A DNA stretch of 64,000 bases from Macrosoma leucophasiata. Its lineage: Eukaryota; Arthropoda; Insecta; Lepidoptera; Hedylidae. Location: NCBI GenBank assembly GCA_036365455.1, contig JAWQUS010000009.1:650001-714000 (forward strand). The letters are read 5' to 3'. Under the pieces are notes generated by a model. That model was not told where the DNA came from. It searched no databases and saw nothing but the letters and a program-made list of their open reading frames with translations. This document shows positions 26,940-39,883 of this stretch, one piece after another; the first letter of the stretch is position 1; each line of letters begins with the position of its first letter. The translations under genes were made by a program, and so were the position numbers.

Positions 26940-27793
26940 AAAGGAGATGTTGCGAGATCGGCCCTGGTTCGTACATGTCCTCAAAAAATGGGTAAATTAT
27001 AGCAGAATCCGAAAAAAATACAATGAATTTAATCAAGAACATATTTTAGAGTGAAGCGCGCATGGCCCAGCGGCTGGTGTAGATCGTAAGCGATCTGCTC
27101 GGTTAAGCACTACGGGCGCGGTCGGGTAGTGTGATGGGTAACCGCTAGTGGCAAATTAAATGCGCGTTTCCGTGCTTCGGAGGGCACGTTAAGCCGTCGG
27201 TCCCGGTTGCTATCGATGAATAGCAGTCGTTAAACCTTGTCGGAGGCCTAATGGGCGGTTTGAAAACATCCGACAGTGGGTTGGCCACTAACCCACCCAC
27301 CTCCACCAATCCGCATTGGAGCAGCGTGGTGGAGTAAGCTCCAGGCCTCCCCCCAAAAAAGGGGAGAGACTCGTGCCCAGCAGTGGGACGTATAATGGGT
27401 TGCCATTATTATTATTATTATTATATTTTAGAGTTACCACCACATTTAATTCAAACGATTTTATCATTTTCAACCATGTTCAACACGGCGGCGATACAGC
27501 CAACGCTTGGTATCAATCGATTTCGATAGTATTTATTAAATTTTTTTTTCTCCAAGTGCTAGATAATCGAAAAACAATTTAAAAAACGAAAATGTCAAAA
27601 TTACATCGCCCGCCATCTTTGCCATGTTGGTTTTAAGTTGCAATTCTAACTGCAAATAATGATTTGTAACTGCAAACAAAGCTAAATAAGTGAAAATATG
27701 CAGTAAAAACGTTTTTATATTGATTTTGCCTGTTTAATGATATTGTGTACAATACATGGCCGGAGATCCATACACTTTTGCAACATCTCCTTT
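26940..27793 (+). mobile_element. MITE with AAAGGAGATGTTGC ends, copy 1 (split)
   Basis: Inverted ends AAAGGAGATGTTGC and GCAACATCTCCTTT. The internal sequence matches three other 476-bp copies (28.7, 38.3 and 48.1 kb) and contains TTTAATTCAAACGATTTTAT and CTGCAAATAATG. There is no transposase, so it is a nonautonomous DNA element. This copy is interrupted by a SINE at 27052-27422. Confidence 0.85.
27052..27422 (+). repeat. Metulj-like SINE nested in MITE copy 1
   Basis: tRNA-like 5' part (GCGCGCATGGCCCAGCGGCT), TTCCGTGCTTCGGAGGGCAC, a CCCAGCAGTGGGACGTATAA 3' region and an (ATT)n tail. It is flanked by an 11-bp duplication ATATTTTAGAG (27041-27051 and 27423-27433). I associate this layout with the lepidopteran Metulj SINE family, from memory. 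Confidence 0.8.
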
Positions 27794-28724
27794 ACATTTT
27801 TGCCTGGCATTTACGCCGAGCGTAGCTATGCCATGCACCTCGCCTAGGTAAAATAACGCCACGAGAAGCGGTGAGCCAGATTGCAGGGTAACGAACGGCA
27901 GGGTTCTTTTGAACTTTTGAAAACTTTTTGGGTTGTTTATACAAAAATGTTGAAAAAAATTTGTCAAACGTTGCTGGGATTTATGAAAAGGTGATATGAT
28001 AATTAAAATGAACCCTGTATAATGAGTTTTAGCAAGAAATATGCATCAGTAACATTTGCTCAAAAAGTCTTCAGTAAAAATTGCGTGTAAAATTGAAATT
28101 TTTGTAAGCCATTTACGAGACCATTTAGATAATTATACTTTAGTGTTCGGTGATTACGATAAAAGGTGTGACGAAGCTATGGAGAATTGGTTTGGGTCTT
28201 CGTTGAAGAGACTGTACTGTTCAGCATATCAATATTTAACATGAAAATGGAATAGTTAGTCCGAAGATCTTCCCGCTCGTATTATCGCCGGCGGGGTAGG
28301 CTGAGATACAAAGTGATGATTTTATAATGAAACCATGGAAAATAGTCCATTGGAAATTACTGATTTATCTAAGATATTCTCTGATTATGCAGACTAAGCA
28401 ATAGTTTTTGAATGAGATCTTATTTAATAAAAATCCTATGAGTACGTTAGTAGGTAGGTACCTACTCACCAAAAATAAAAAGTTTACTTTACCATTTTTA
28501 ATTATTATTTAATTTTACTACAAATAACTCAGATTTATCGAAGATCTTTACTTTAGTATGTAGGTTCTATTTGACATCCTTTTATATTTCTATTGTGTAG
28601 TGCCACGATCCTATTTAATAATACTTTGTAAGCGCGTAAATAATGTGCTAAGCGTATGACTTCATTTGGTACTATCTAGACCATCAATAATAAAGAGGTT
28701 GCTAGTTAAAATCCTACCCATAAT
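27794..28724. other. Intergenic, nothing recognised
   Basis: AT-rich unique-looking sequence with no supported gene, RNA or repeat. Short open frames here show no family motifs. Confidence 0.5.
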
Positions 28725-29200
28725 AAAGGAGATGTTGCGAGCTCGGCCCTGGTTCGTACACGACCTCAAAAAATGGGTAAATTAAAGAAGAATCCGAAAA
28801 AAATACAATTAATTTATTCAAGAATATATTTTAGAGTTACGACCACATTTAATTCAAACGATTTTATCATTTTCAACTATGTTCAACATGGCAGCGATAC
28901 AGCCGACGCTTGGGATCAATCGATTTCGACAGTATTTAGAAAATGTTACTTTTTTCTTCAAGTACTTTAAAATCAAAATACAATTTAAAAAATGAAAATG
29001 TCAAAATGACATCGCCCGCTATATCCGCCATGTTGGTTTTGAGTTGCAATTCTAACTGCAAATAATGTTTTGTAACTGCAAACAAAGCTAAATAAGTGTT
29101 ATTATGCAGTGAAAAACGTTATTATATTGATTTTGCCTGTTTAATGATATTGTGTAGAATACATGGCCGGAGGTCCATACATTTTTGCAACATCTCCTTT
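28725..29200 (+). mobile_element. AAAGGAGATGTTGC MITE, copy 2 (intact, 476 bp)
   Basis: Uninterrupted copy with both 14-bp inverted ends. Its sequence at the equivalent point reads ATATATTTTAGAGTTACG, showing the empty site of the Metulj insertion seen in copy 1. Confidence 0.88.
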
Positions 29201-29896
29201 CACTCTCCAAAAGTTATTCCACCACCATGGACGCCGGCACACAATGTTTCTGCTCGCGCCATCATGCTGGTTGCGCTATCACTAATAGGGATGATGACTA
29301 GATTTTTTTTAATTGTAATTTTTAAAAGGATAGGAAATATAATGAAATATTTTGTTTGAAACTTCTACGCAGTAGGTAATAATTTTAAAGATATAACGAT
29401 TCAAAAACGTTGCGAGTTGTGAGATGAATCAAATCGAAAAAAAATAATTATGAAGCTATATTATGACGTCACCTTCGAGGTAAAACCTGTGAATTGTACG
29501 GTGAAATCAAAACATTTTAAAATATCTTCGACAATACTAAGTATTTGTAAAAACAAAAGTTGAATATCGCATAAAGAATGTGAAAAGTGAAATTATATTT
29601 TAATTTTAAACTTAACCTTTTTGTTGACAAATTTTCGTCACTTTTAAGTTGTTTTATCTCATCTTTCTTCTAATTCAACTCGAATTTTCATAATCTTCGT
29701 ATTTTTATATCTCATACATACAAAGTCGTGAACTCATAGCTAGTCATCATATCTTTTAGTATAGCGCTTTAAGGTGTCTCACTCACTCGGCCGCCAGTCC
29801 GGACACACTAGTTGCGGTGCCATGATGTCCCTTTGAAATTTTCAGTTTAATAAACCAGTTGCACTATCCGACGTGGTGTGAACTGTATACCCATTT
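29201..29896. other. Intergenic, nothing recognised
   Basis: AT-rich. A short GC-richer stretch at 29775-29830 (CTCACTCGGCCGCCAGTCC) has no recognised identity. Confidence 0.5.
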
Positions 29897-30310
29897 TTAA
29901 AGAAAAATGGAAAGAAAAATTTGACTTCAGGCGAGACTCGAACTCGCGGCCTACTGGGAATCTAGTCCAGCCGCTCTTCTAATTGAGCTACTGAAGTCCT
30001 GCCCGATTTGTCAAATCTTTCCTTCACATTTATTGCATTGCTTTATGGTAGCAGCAGCGCCATCTATTGCCAACTATGCTAGTTAGGCAACCGATTTAAT
30101 AGACTTTGCAGTCTATTGAATATCGTAAAGAAGTCGCTTTTACCCTTAATAATTGTTTTATATTATTTCGCATTAACACATGCTTGTGAAATATATTTTA
30201 TTTTAAAGAAAAATGGAAAGAAAAATTTGACTTCAGGCGAGACTCGAACTCGTGGCCTACTGGGAATCTAGTCCAGCCGCTCTTCCAATTGATCTACTGA
30301 AGTCTGATAG
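29897..30310 (-). repeat. tRNA-derived repeat family 2, tandem dimer
   Basis: Two minus-strand tRNA-like cores (about 29924-29999 and 30228-30303), about 304 bp apart, as in the 1.9-2.8 kb array. The second has GATCTACT in place of GAGCTACT in its D-arm. The A-box and B-box are otherwise intact. Confidence 0.75.
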
Positions 30311-31284
30311 TAATTTGGTAACAAAATTTGTTAAACGTGTCTGTTGATAACTCGATTTTGTCGTTCAACGCGATGGTGAAGACATTCGATTTTTTTACTC
30401 GTATCTCGCGCTGGGCACTCGCAGTGTGCTTTCATGCTCAATTGAACTGCCACTTTTTAAATCCTACTTAGCTCACCAGCGGCGATAATTTTATTGAGTT
30501 ATTGATAACAGTTGTATCAGACTTTTGTATGTATTTATTTTTAAAATATTATATTGATAAGTGTCATGAATAGTCGATTGAAATAACAGTAAGTACAATA
30601 GGGGCCTAAATAATATCGACGTTGAGTGCCAAAGTGTTAAATAATGTAAAAAGTTTGAAGTTAATTTAAATTAGAAAATCTGTAAATATTTAAATTAAAA
30701 TTGGAGGTATGTCACGAATTAAAAAAACTGACACAGCGCATACAACTTTTGTTGTGACGTAAAATGCTAAGTCATTAGAAATACATACCTAATACCTAAG
30801 TATTTGATGATTGTATACTACACCGTTTCACGTTTGTAATACCTACTACTCTTCAAAGTAATCATTTTGTATTTCTTTGTAAAATAATGTGCTATCACGA
30901 AATTTTAAAACTTATGAGAGACATTTAAAATGAATACGTTTTTCAAATAATTTAATTGCGATTTTTGAAACACACTTCGAGTTGCTTACTCAAACAAAGA
31001 TTTCGATGTCTAAAATTAGCAGTTTTATTACGCATCGTTAATAATTTTTAAACATTTGATTTAAATTTTTTAATGCTCAAAATTAAACTTTCAAGTTTGT
31101 TTAGAACCTTCTTAACCTTTTGGGTCTAATTTGTAACAATTTTCCACAATATGTGAATGTAAGTGGGAAATTGATAATTATTGTTATTGTTCCGTTAAAA
31201 ACAAAATTAAGTAAGGTATTTCTATTCTGTTGTCGTTATTTTATTTGTGACTTTTTTATATTAATATTTTATTAGCACCATTCT
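30311..31284. other. Intergenic, nothing recognised
   Basis: AT-rich sequence with many stops in all frames. No repeat from the window's families was seen. Confidence 0.5.
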
Positions 31285-31520
31285 TGGGGTTTGTAATGAT
31301 ACCTTTGTCGGGCCCATCAGAATACCAGCGCTGTAGTCTCGGCTACAGCATAATGCTGAGATGGGTTCCATTTTTCTGGCTTCACACATTGAGCACATCT
31401 GCATAGCTACTATATCACTATGTCATTGTAGTTAATGAGTATTCATCTTTATTATTTTATTTATTTATTTTGTTCTTGACGTGTAAGCCAAAGAATAAAG
31501 TATTTTTCATTTTTTATTTT
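31285..31520 (+). repeat. Probable LINE 3' UTR fragment
   Basis: CAGAATACCAGCGCTGTAGTCTCG with ACAGCATAATGCTGAG, then GTAAGCCAAAGAATAAAGTA and a T-rich end. A related reversed piece is at about 37855-37920 (ACTACAGCGCTGGTGTTCTG). The AATAAA and repeat nature suggest a retrotransposon tail. Confidence 0.45.
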
Positions 31521-32489
31521 CATTTGGTTCATGCGTGTAGTTAAATTAAAATCAGATAATCTTACCTCAATTTAACCCCAGACTATGTTTGAGTGTGCAA
31601 CTTATACCCAGTATACATTTTGTTAGTTATCTAAGTGTTATTGGTATAAGTTGGAATAAATGTACGTATTTGAGTATCAGTCAAAACCCAAGAAGGCTCT
31701 GTTTTCATTAACACTGAAGTACATCGCCTGGCGCCGAAGTCTTTAAGACATTTGAATAATTTACCTATTCAAAACCGCATCATATTCAGTCTATACATTA
31801 AGTAATCATTATTTGTTACTAAAATAATATCTGCCAAATTCTTATGTGGACTATCACTGCCTATGTATTGTAAATAAATAATTAATTTAAATGGATTATT
31901 AAAAAACATGTTTAACTATGAGTTTTATTTGTAATTTATCCTGCATATAAAAATAAATACGCTTACACTAGTCCCACACTAGGTATAAACCTGTGTCGTG
32001 GGTGCCGTTGTTCACACACAACACATACAGCAGCGGTAGGTACCTTCTATATGAAGTTACCTGACATTTGCTGAACAGGACACCTTTTTAGCAGCCGTGA
32101 GACACATATTACGTGTAGGTATCTATTAATTTTAGAAATTATGTTGTCTTTTCGTCGTTTATTGTTATCTGAAAAAAATATATTTTTGAAAATATATTTA
32201 TTTCAGCATAAACTAACATAAACTAACAAAACATACTTAACCTAATAACTGAATAACAAGATGGAAATGGTTTATGCAGAGGTAAATTTACAGACAATTT
32301 TGACGGTGCTGCCCACACTAGGCAAGGCCTGTATCGTGGGCAACTTTTACGGTCTTACAAAAAAATTTTACCTCGGCTGTTTGTATAACACAAACAATAA
32401 CTATATATATGGATATAGTGACTGCTCTTTCTTTCTTTTAATATGAACACATTAAATCGTACGTTTTATGTCTGTTTTTTTATATTATG
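31521..32489. other. Intergenic with a small family-5 fragment
   Basis: Mostly unannotated AT-rich DNA. About 31965-32035 (CCACACTAGGTATAAACCTG, GTGGGTGCCGTTGTTCACAC) matches the repeat at 14.43-14.6 kb. Confidence 0.45.
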
Positions 32490-32755
32490 GATGTGGCAAA
32501 CAGGCATGCAGTTCACATTGATGTTAAGTTGATGACTGCAGCCTATAGACACCCACACAAAGACCAAGGTTAAAATGCAGATGCGTTACCACTCTTGAGG
32601 CCTAAGGTGTTATGCCTCTGTGCCGGAAATTACAGGACTGCCGGAACACGAACGTGCTGAACACTACCATTTAGCGGCAAGTAAATTAGGTAATGCGATG
32701 CGATGATGGCACCTACGCTCGCGAACTCTGTCACTGGAGCTCTACCACCAGTAGA
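32490..32755 (-). repeat. SINE-like family 1
   Basis: Minus-strand, near complete, from GTGGCAAACAGGCATGCAG to GGAGCTCTACCACCAGTAG. Confidence 0.8.
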
Positions 32756-32800
32756 AGAGTTTTAAGTGTTAATTGTTTTAAACTTTCACGATTTGTATTC

Positions 32801-32948
32801 ATATTTTTGTATTGTAAACGGGACTTAATCGCGTACTGTTTTAATCGAAGTATTTACCTCGACACTCGACGTTTCGGCCGTAATGCGACGGGGTAAATAC
32901 TTCGATTAAAATAGAACGCGATTAAGTCCCGTTTACAATATAAAAATA
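32801..32948. repeat. Large inverted repeat (arms about 57 bp)
   Basis: The left arm (32801-32858), containing GTAAACGGGACTTAATCGCG, pairs with the right arm (32891-32948), with few mismatches around a 32-nt GC-rich loop. It is fold-back MITE-like and could form an extended hairpin if transcribed. Confidence 0.8.
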
Positions 32949-34224
32949 GTTTTCAGTGTGTCTCTGTGTGTGAAATAAATGTTTCTTTCCGTTTTTTTCT
33001 ATACACAAACGCTCCGACTCGAAACAAATATCTGTTGTTCGTCTTGAAGGAATGCACTCCACATTGATGGTAAAGGGGTGTACAAGAGATCACAAAGCAA
33101 ATGTGATAATGACTGAAGATGTGGTAAACAAACTTATAGTTTATTTAATTTTTTTACTGAGCTACTTATGATTATATACCGAAAATGATTGGTACAATTT
33201 GTAATGTTAATGAATAAAATTCTTACGACAATTAATTGAAGGTAATAATAAAAGATTCGAAATGTTTATTTTTATGTTAAGTGAATACTACAGCCTATGG
33301 ATATCCACCTTTTTATACCAAAAGATTGACAGACAAGCAGACAAGCTGGATGGATGATGGAAAGTGGTCACCGTCGCCTATGAACATTTGCTTTTTTTTT
33401 TAATAATTTATTCATGACCATAGATACAGAGTCTTTCAGTCGTATACATATTGAATTTCACATTTCTTTAATTTAATGAATATCCATATGGAAGATGACG
33501 ATGATTAAATGCTTCCATGAGGAATATGATGAGATGATGGGATGGCTCCAGTAAAGCGATGGGGACTTTACTAGGAGTATTTACGAAGTTTTGGAGGCAA
33601 TACGAAAAATCACTTTTCACTTCATAATATCACTTTCATACACTCGTGAACATTATCGAATGCTTTATGATAAAAATCACACCATTTTTACACATAAAAA
33701 CGGGATTATACACAAATTTCGAAAACAATATCACGCAGCGACACAGCGCTTTTCCGCGTTCCCGCCAAAACTCCCGCAAAGGATTCGACACAGATGCACT
33801 GCCATCCACACGTAAATTATTTCTATTTAGTAGCAATTATGTAATGGTGGTGATGTTTCACTTATTTGGCTTGAAACTAAAGAAACTATTTATTAAAAAA
33901 GTGAGGTCGAAACTATTTTGCATAGAAAATAATCCTGGTAGACACTTACTACCAAGGACGTGTTAGCTATGAGTTACTTCACTACGATCAACAGTACTAC
34001 GAGCAACGCGTTACTCGAAGATAACACTTCAAAGGCCTGCTTCTTTTAACATAGTGTATCCTTTTTTTTTGTAATGATGGTGACCAACAGTTTGTGTTTT
34101 ACATAGATGGTAAGTGAAATATAAGTGAATACGTGTTTTACATAGATGGTAAGTAAAAAAACGGGCAGTAGGCATGTGTACACCTGATACAAATCTTCTA
34201 ATAATTATTTACTGATAGTAGATT
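32949..34224. other. Intergenic, nothing firmly recognised
   Basis: Unique-looking AT-rich sequence. 33000-33040 has a fragment (CGACTCGAAACAAATAT) of repeat family 5. Short open frames at 33.6-33.97 kb have no recognisable motif. Confidence 0.45.
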
Positions 34225-34640
34225 TCCAGTGTAGGAGCTTGAGGGCGTAGGCACCTCCGCATTACGTAGTCTATCTGCCGCCAAATTGTAGTATGCAGTA
34301 TCATCGTGTTCCGGTTACATGGTAATGTATGGGTATATACGAGTATAATAGCCTTATTAATTATCACAGATACATAATAATTATCACAGATTATCACGAT
34401 TGCCCGGTGAAGTAGACTAGTGCCGTCTCGAGACAGGCCGCCTACACAAAGCCCGACCAAAACAAAAAAAAAAAGAAAAAAAAAAACAAAAAACCACAGA
34501 TACAAACAACTAAGGTCTCAGGGGTGGCAATGCATCTGCGTTTTGACCTCTGGTATTTGTGTAGGTGTCTGTAGGTTGCCGTTATCCCTTAAACTCAATG
34601 TGAAATGCAAACTTGTTTGCCACCTTCACTAATTAAAAAA
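34225..34640 (+). repeat. SINE-like family 1, split copy
   Basis: The 5' part (34225-34330) and 3' part (about 34500-34625) are separated by unrelated A-rich sequence (34330-34500) that contains an ATTATCACAGAT duplication and a poly-A/poly-purine stretch. Confidence 0.65.
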
Positions 34641-35604
34641 AGATCATCTTCAACCTCAACTGAAACGCTTAATTGTGTTCATTTGTGTATATGACAGCGC
34701 GTGTGAAAAAACGAGACATAATTGCGATTCAGTTCAGAGAGGTCTTTGTACTCTCGTTGTAATAAAGCTTCTACCAACAAAAACTATTCTTAAGATAATT
34801 TGACCCATAAAATTATTTCCACAAAAGCTCTCTAAGCCGAGCTAATGCTTACGCAAGCGCGTAATGTACGCTTATAACATTGTTTTTCTTTGGCACCCAC
34901 CTTCTACAGCCTTTTCAATCCACGCTCTGGCTTCATTCCAAGACCCAACGTGATATTAATAATGCTGTGTACAATAATGCGGACGATATATTCGAGGTTT
35001 CATGGCTTCCCCAGTCATTTGGCTGGTGGTGCCGGCTAAATCATTTCTGTGGGGAAAACAAATATTTTTAGTAGGAAAGCCTTTGATTTAAGTTATGGCA
35101 TATAACGCCGATATTTTGCTTCGTATCGTGGAAGCCTGATTTGAAACTCGTTTGTGTTTTATCGTGCTGCCAGTTATGTCTTTGTTAGTGCAGATATAAA
35201 ATCTTACGAGTTACTCTTTTTAATAGCGCTACTCTTTAATAGAAGTGAACATAAATTGTAGCTTGTATTTCTTTAAAAAATGATAGGTAAAGCCTACATA
35301 AATATATATTTGTACGATTTATAAATTCGCAAACTCATGCCACATTGACTTCTTATACTAGCATAGTCTAAAGAAAATGAACGTGTTAATCTAAACTAAT
35401 TTTTTTTTAGACATTTCTAATACTATTTTACTAACTAATCGATTTTGGAGTATCCTATAATATGAAAAGTACACATTAACATAAAATCAAGCGCAATTCC
35501 AACTTCTGTAAATGCCACAGAATCTTGTCAATTAAAATAAAAAAATAAAAATAATAATGATTAGCTACAATACGATAAATGAACACATGGAATAATAATT
35601 ATAT
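34641..35604. other. Intergenic, nothing recognised
   Basis: AT-rich; no supported feature. Confidence 0.5.
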
Positions 35605-35918
35605 AACGTAACTTCACGCCTGTAATCCCCGAAGGGGTAGGCAGAGGTAAATGCATGCATTAAAGCATACATGCAAACACCCACGATTCGCCGGTTACGT
35701 TTTGGCCCATGTAACAGGTGGCGAGCCTGTTGACATCTCCGGGCACATTACCAAACTTTGAGGTACTGGGAAATTTCCAGAAAATGGAAAAATCCCAATA
35801 GAACCAGAGATAAAGGCTTTTTTTCACCATTATCTCTGATAACCCCCTACCCGGGAATCGAACCCAGGACCTCAGCGTAGTAGTAGTGGCCTGCTACCAC
35901 TAGGCTACCGAGGCAGTT
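35605..35918 (-). repeat. SINE family 3, full length
   Basis: Minus-strand complete copy: ACGTAACTTCACGCCTGTAA at the 3' end, and a tRNA-like head ending CCACTAGGCTACCGAGGCAG with B-box GGGAATCGAACCC. It aligns with the copy at 7198-7520. Confidence 0.82.
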
Positions 35919-36960
35919 AATTCTAATAATTATATTTTTATTCAACTTCAATAATCACAATTTTTCACATTCTTTTATTAGAATCTGCAAGGCATTTTAA
36001 TGCATTTTTAACATTGACATCATAATAATAACTAATCACATGTAATATAGGATCGGGCAATATTATTTCACAGCAAATCGAAAAGAACTCTTGAGTTTTT
36101 CTATACTCATCGACATTTTAATACTACCTGATGTTGTCTAAGCCAATGTGAATCGGTTTTAACAACATAATCTCTCAATGCATGAAAATCCCAAATCCGT
36201 TGTTCAGCAATGAAATAAAAAAGCGTATTGGAAAAACAAAAATCAGTTTTCGAATCAAAAATCCAATGCCATACGTTTGCGTCATTCAATCATCAATTTT
36301 TCAGTGTTCACCGAACTTAAACGTGCATGTAAAGTTATACAGATTGCAGGTCATCGAATTCCGACTTTCGTTTGACGCACGCATCCTTTGTTAAGGGAAT
36401 GTTTTGACCAGGCTTGCGTCCGTTTTAGCCAATCAGAGTTATCGAACGGTATGGAAAAATCTAGAAAAAATAGCGCACATTTTTACTGGGCCAGCCTTTA
36501 GAAATGTTTTACATAAAGGTACAAGTTGGTCTTAGTTTAAAACTTGAAAAATTGTACGTATTGAAGTTTTGAAAGGCTCAATTCAATAGATTTTAAACAT
36601 TAAATTAATACCTTAGAAGTTCTCATGAGAAATAGATAATGGGAAAATAAATTTAATATTCAATAGCATTTCTCACATACTAACAATGACACCCATGACG
36701 TCTTTTTATTTTTTATTTTTTTGCGGCAATGGCTTCGTAATTTAGTGTGAGTATTACACTCACACCGATGATGGGGTTCACTTGATAGTATTTTTTATAT
36801 TATAACTTAAATAGGGCAATGGCTTTAATAATTATTTAGCTTTTTTTTTTGTTTGCGAAATTTCGTCACCAGAAATGAAGCCGCTCTTCTACAAAACATA
36901 AAATCTAAAATTATATATGTAAAAAAACAATGCCACTTCTTGCTGTAATTTAATATCTCG
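35919..36960. other. Intergenic, nothing recognised
   Basis: AT-rich. A small inverted pair GTGAGTATTACACTCAC lies near 36757. No gene motifs. Confidence 0.5.
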
Positions 36961-37030
36961 AGAACGAGTTTCTCCTATCCAATCCAAATATTAGCCTAAA
37001 TATTTGGATTGGATAGGAGAAACTCGTTCT
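36961..37030. repeat. Perfect 32-bp inverted repeat with 6-bp loop
   Basis: 36961-36992 (starting AGAACGAGTTTCTCCTATCC) is the exact reverse complement of 36999-37030, with AGCCTA between. An AT-dinucleotide run follows. A perfect stem of this length is notable in such AT-rich DNA. Confidence 0.92.
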
Positions 37031-38035
37031 ATTCGGTATATATATATATATAAGTCTGTTTTACTACATGAAAGAAATAAACCTTGTGTTGCTGAAAAGA
37101 AGTTTTATTGTTAGTTTTTTTTATACAGAGACTATTTTATTTAGGTAATATAAAACAATATGGACTCAAACCTGAAAAGAAGAAATGACAATGAAAGTTT
37201 ATTCTTTCACTTTTAAAACATAAAATAATATAATATTAAAATTTTCATTGATTATGCAATTGTCAATCAACTCGTATTTAAATCTGTCATCTGACATTCT
37301 GAATTCGTTTCTTCTTTAAAATCAGACAATTAAAAAGTTAAAAACTATAACCAAACTTCATGGTAAATAAACACACAGAGTGCGAAGAAAGAAATAGTAT
37401 TTCTTTACATAATATATGTTCGGACTATTTAGTAGATGGTTTATTTGAAGTTTGCACAAGATTGGTAGAGCGATTCTTTACTTATCACATTTTTTGTAAC
37501 AAATGAATTCAATAAATGGCGGGTCATATTGTAACTGGGGATCTTGCTAGCAAATTGAACGTTTCTTCATGTAGGGATTGTACTGTCAAATTGAAACTTT
37601 TTCAGTGATGACAGTAAAAGCATATTTAATAGACGTAAATGCATTTACACAAACGGTAAGTTTTGAACTGTTGAAGTAATGAAAGAAATATAAATAGAAA
37701 TAGAAATAGTTTATTTTTTGACACACACACACACACTAAATAAACAAATGATGATAATAATAAAGAAAAAAAAAACAATAATAAAAACAGAAACAACTTA
37801 ACACAACTACCGGCATGATGTATGTGTGAGACCAAAAAAATGGTACCTATCTCAGCTGATTGCTGTAGCTGGCACTACAGCGCTGGTGTTCTGATAGGAC
37901 CACCGTAAGTGGATTTGCGAACTACAAGCCGCCCAACTACATAAAACTTCCATGCATACTACTGTTATATTTATATACAAAATTACGTAATATTACATAA
38001 ATATAGATAAATAAATAAAATACATGATAAAATTA
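37031..38035. other. Intergenic, low-complexity and minor repeats
   Basis: AT-rich with a (CA)n run near 37722 and the repeat fragment at about 37855-37920. No gene recognised. Confidence 0.45.
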
Positions 38036-38100
38036 CACACTCTCTGCCTACCCCGTTAGGGACCTGGCGCGAAGATACATATATACATACAATAATTAAT
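38036..38100 (-). repeat. SINE-like family 4 fragment
   Basis: ACACTCTCTGCCTACCCCGT then AGGGACCTGGCGCGAAGATA, the reverse of the copy at 25.3 kb. Confidence 0.7.
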
Positions 38101-38282
38101 CCAAATATTTGGTGGCGTGGAGATAGAGATAAGAGGGTAACGCGTAAATATAGAGGGTAACGCTGCGGGAGTAGAGAGGGAAGAGGAATCGCGGTATATT
38201 CATATAAGTAAGAAGAAGAAGAAAATGAAGAAGAAAAACAAAAACACTTTATTGATACAGTCGTGAGAACCTGCGACACAAT

Positions 38283-38758
38283 AAAGGAGATGTTGCAAAA
38301 ATGTATGGACCTCCGGCCATGTATTGTACACAATATCATTAAACAGGCAAAATCAACATAAACACGTTTTTTACTGCATATTTTCACTTATTTCGCTTTG
38401 TTTGCAGTTACAAAACATTATTTGCAGTTAGAATTGCAACTCAAAACCAACATGGCGAATATGGCGGACGATGTCATTTTGACATTTTAATTTTTTAAAT
38501 TGTATTTTGATTATACAGTACTTGGAGAAAAAAGGAATATTTTCTAAATACTATCAAAATCGATTGATCCTAAGTGTCGGCTGTATCGCCGCCATGTTTA
38601 ACATAGTTGAAAATGAAAAAATCGTTTGAATCAAATGTGGTTGTAACTCTAAAATATATTCTTGAATAAATTAATTGTATTTTTTACGGATTCTTCTTTA
38701 ATTTACCTATTTTTTGAGGACGTGTACGATCCAGAGCCGAGCTCGCAACATCTCCTTT
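38283..38758 (-). mobile_element. AAAGGAGATGTTGC MITE, copy 3 (intact, 476 bp)
   Basis: Inverted orientation relative to copies 1, 2 and 4, with both 14-bp ends present. Length identical to copies 2 and 4. Confidence 0.88.
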
Positions 38759-39644
38759 ATCTGACAACTTACTTTCAATGTATTAATAAAACTTTAAATA
38801 TTTATTTTTATTTATTTATTTAAACTTTAACGCACACATTATAAAAATGAGGTACATAAGGTGGACTTAATGCCTTTAGGCATTATTTGCCAGTCAACCC
38901 TAAGGTTGTATAAGAAAAACCACGAAATGTTGCAGAAAAATAAAAGAACTATGAAATAAAAAAACTACAATGACTAAAACACGAAGCAGATAATTACTTA
39001 CGTAAATAACTAAAGATATATTAGAATAAATACACTATCCAAAACATACATATGTATCTACTGAGTATGTATATTAATGTTAAATGCACCCGTGCGAAGC
39101 CAGGGCGGGTCGCTAGTAGTTTGTCGTATTTGAGTGAATAGAGAATAATTCTTAATTACAATTTCTCTAGATCACTTAAGCAATACCTTGCCCCAAAACC
39201 CAATTAGTCCAATTAACTTACGCGTTGTGACCAATTAGAACGATGAAACGTTCCGTCGTCTCTGATCTTAACTATCTCCCTCTTACTATAATATGTCAAT
39301 GACCTCTGGACTGTCTCTTCTATTGGTTCTAGTGTAATTTATACGATAGCAGAGAATATGAATTAATAATACGAATAGAATGGACACTTCGACGTCTCGG
39401 CCGATTTTCACGACTCACCCCTCTTATGGGCGACGTTTGGTATTAACTACGTGCTACTCACACAGGTGCATGTGTAAATACACGACAGTGATTGATGTCT
39501 GTGTAATAGAGATCAAATTAAGCGTTTGTATGGAATTCAGCCAGACCATAGCATATTTCTATTCAATCGAAGTTTTACTTATGCTGAAGTTTCAGAGTTA
39601 TCGTTTTTTTGTAATGAATGAAATTGTATGTAATGAAATTTACT
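38759..39644. other. Intergenic with LINE 3' UTR relic
   Basis: About 38806-38905 (TTTATTTATTTAAACTTTAA, GTACATAAGGTGGACTTAAT, GCCAGTCAACCCTAAGGTTG) matches the LINE 3' UTR at 59.75-60.0 kb. The rest is unassigned. Confidence 0.45.
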
Positions 39645-39693
39645 GGTGGTAGAGCTCCAGTGACGGAGCTCGCGAGCATAGGCACCACCGCAT
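39645..39693 (+). repeat. SINE-like family 1, left part interrupted by copia
   Basis: ACTGGTGGTAGAGCTCCAGT then GCACCACCGCAT. The element continues at 44104-44345 after the copia insertion. CGCAT is duplicated at both junctions. Confidence 0.85.
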
Positions 39694-39849
39694 TATTAGT
39701 TTAGTAGTAAAACACATGCGCTTCCGGTTAACGACTGTCATTTATTTTTATTGACATCCCATCAATAGAATATACAACTTATACTAATTTGTCAACAGAG
39801 GTCGCTACTAGTTACAAGATAACATCTATTTTGTTAATTAATTATAACA
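39694..39849 (-). repeat. copia 3' LTR
   Basis: 156 bp, no differences seen from the other LTR. Contains CATCCCATCAATAGAATATA. Very short LTR for a copia element. Confidence 0.9.
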
Positions 39850-39883
39850 CCCTCCCATAACAAAATTTTTACAACAAAAATAT

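Noticed and set aside
27052..27130. tRNA gene at the start of the Metulj-like element
   Set aside because: tRNA-like head only; a target-site duplication and (ATT)n tail show a SINE.
33646..33966. 106-codon open frame
   Set aside because: No recognisable domain, low-complexity composition and overlapping alternative frames; no support as a gene.
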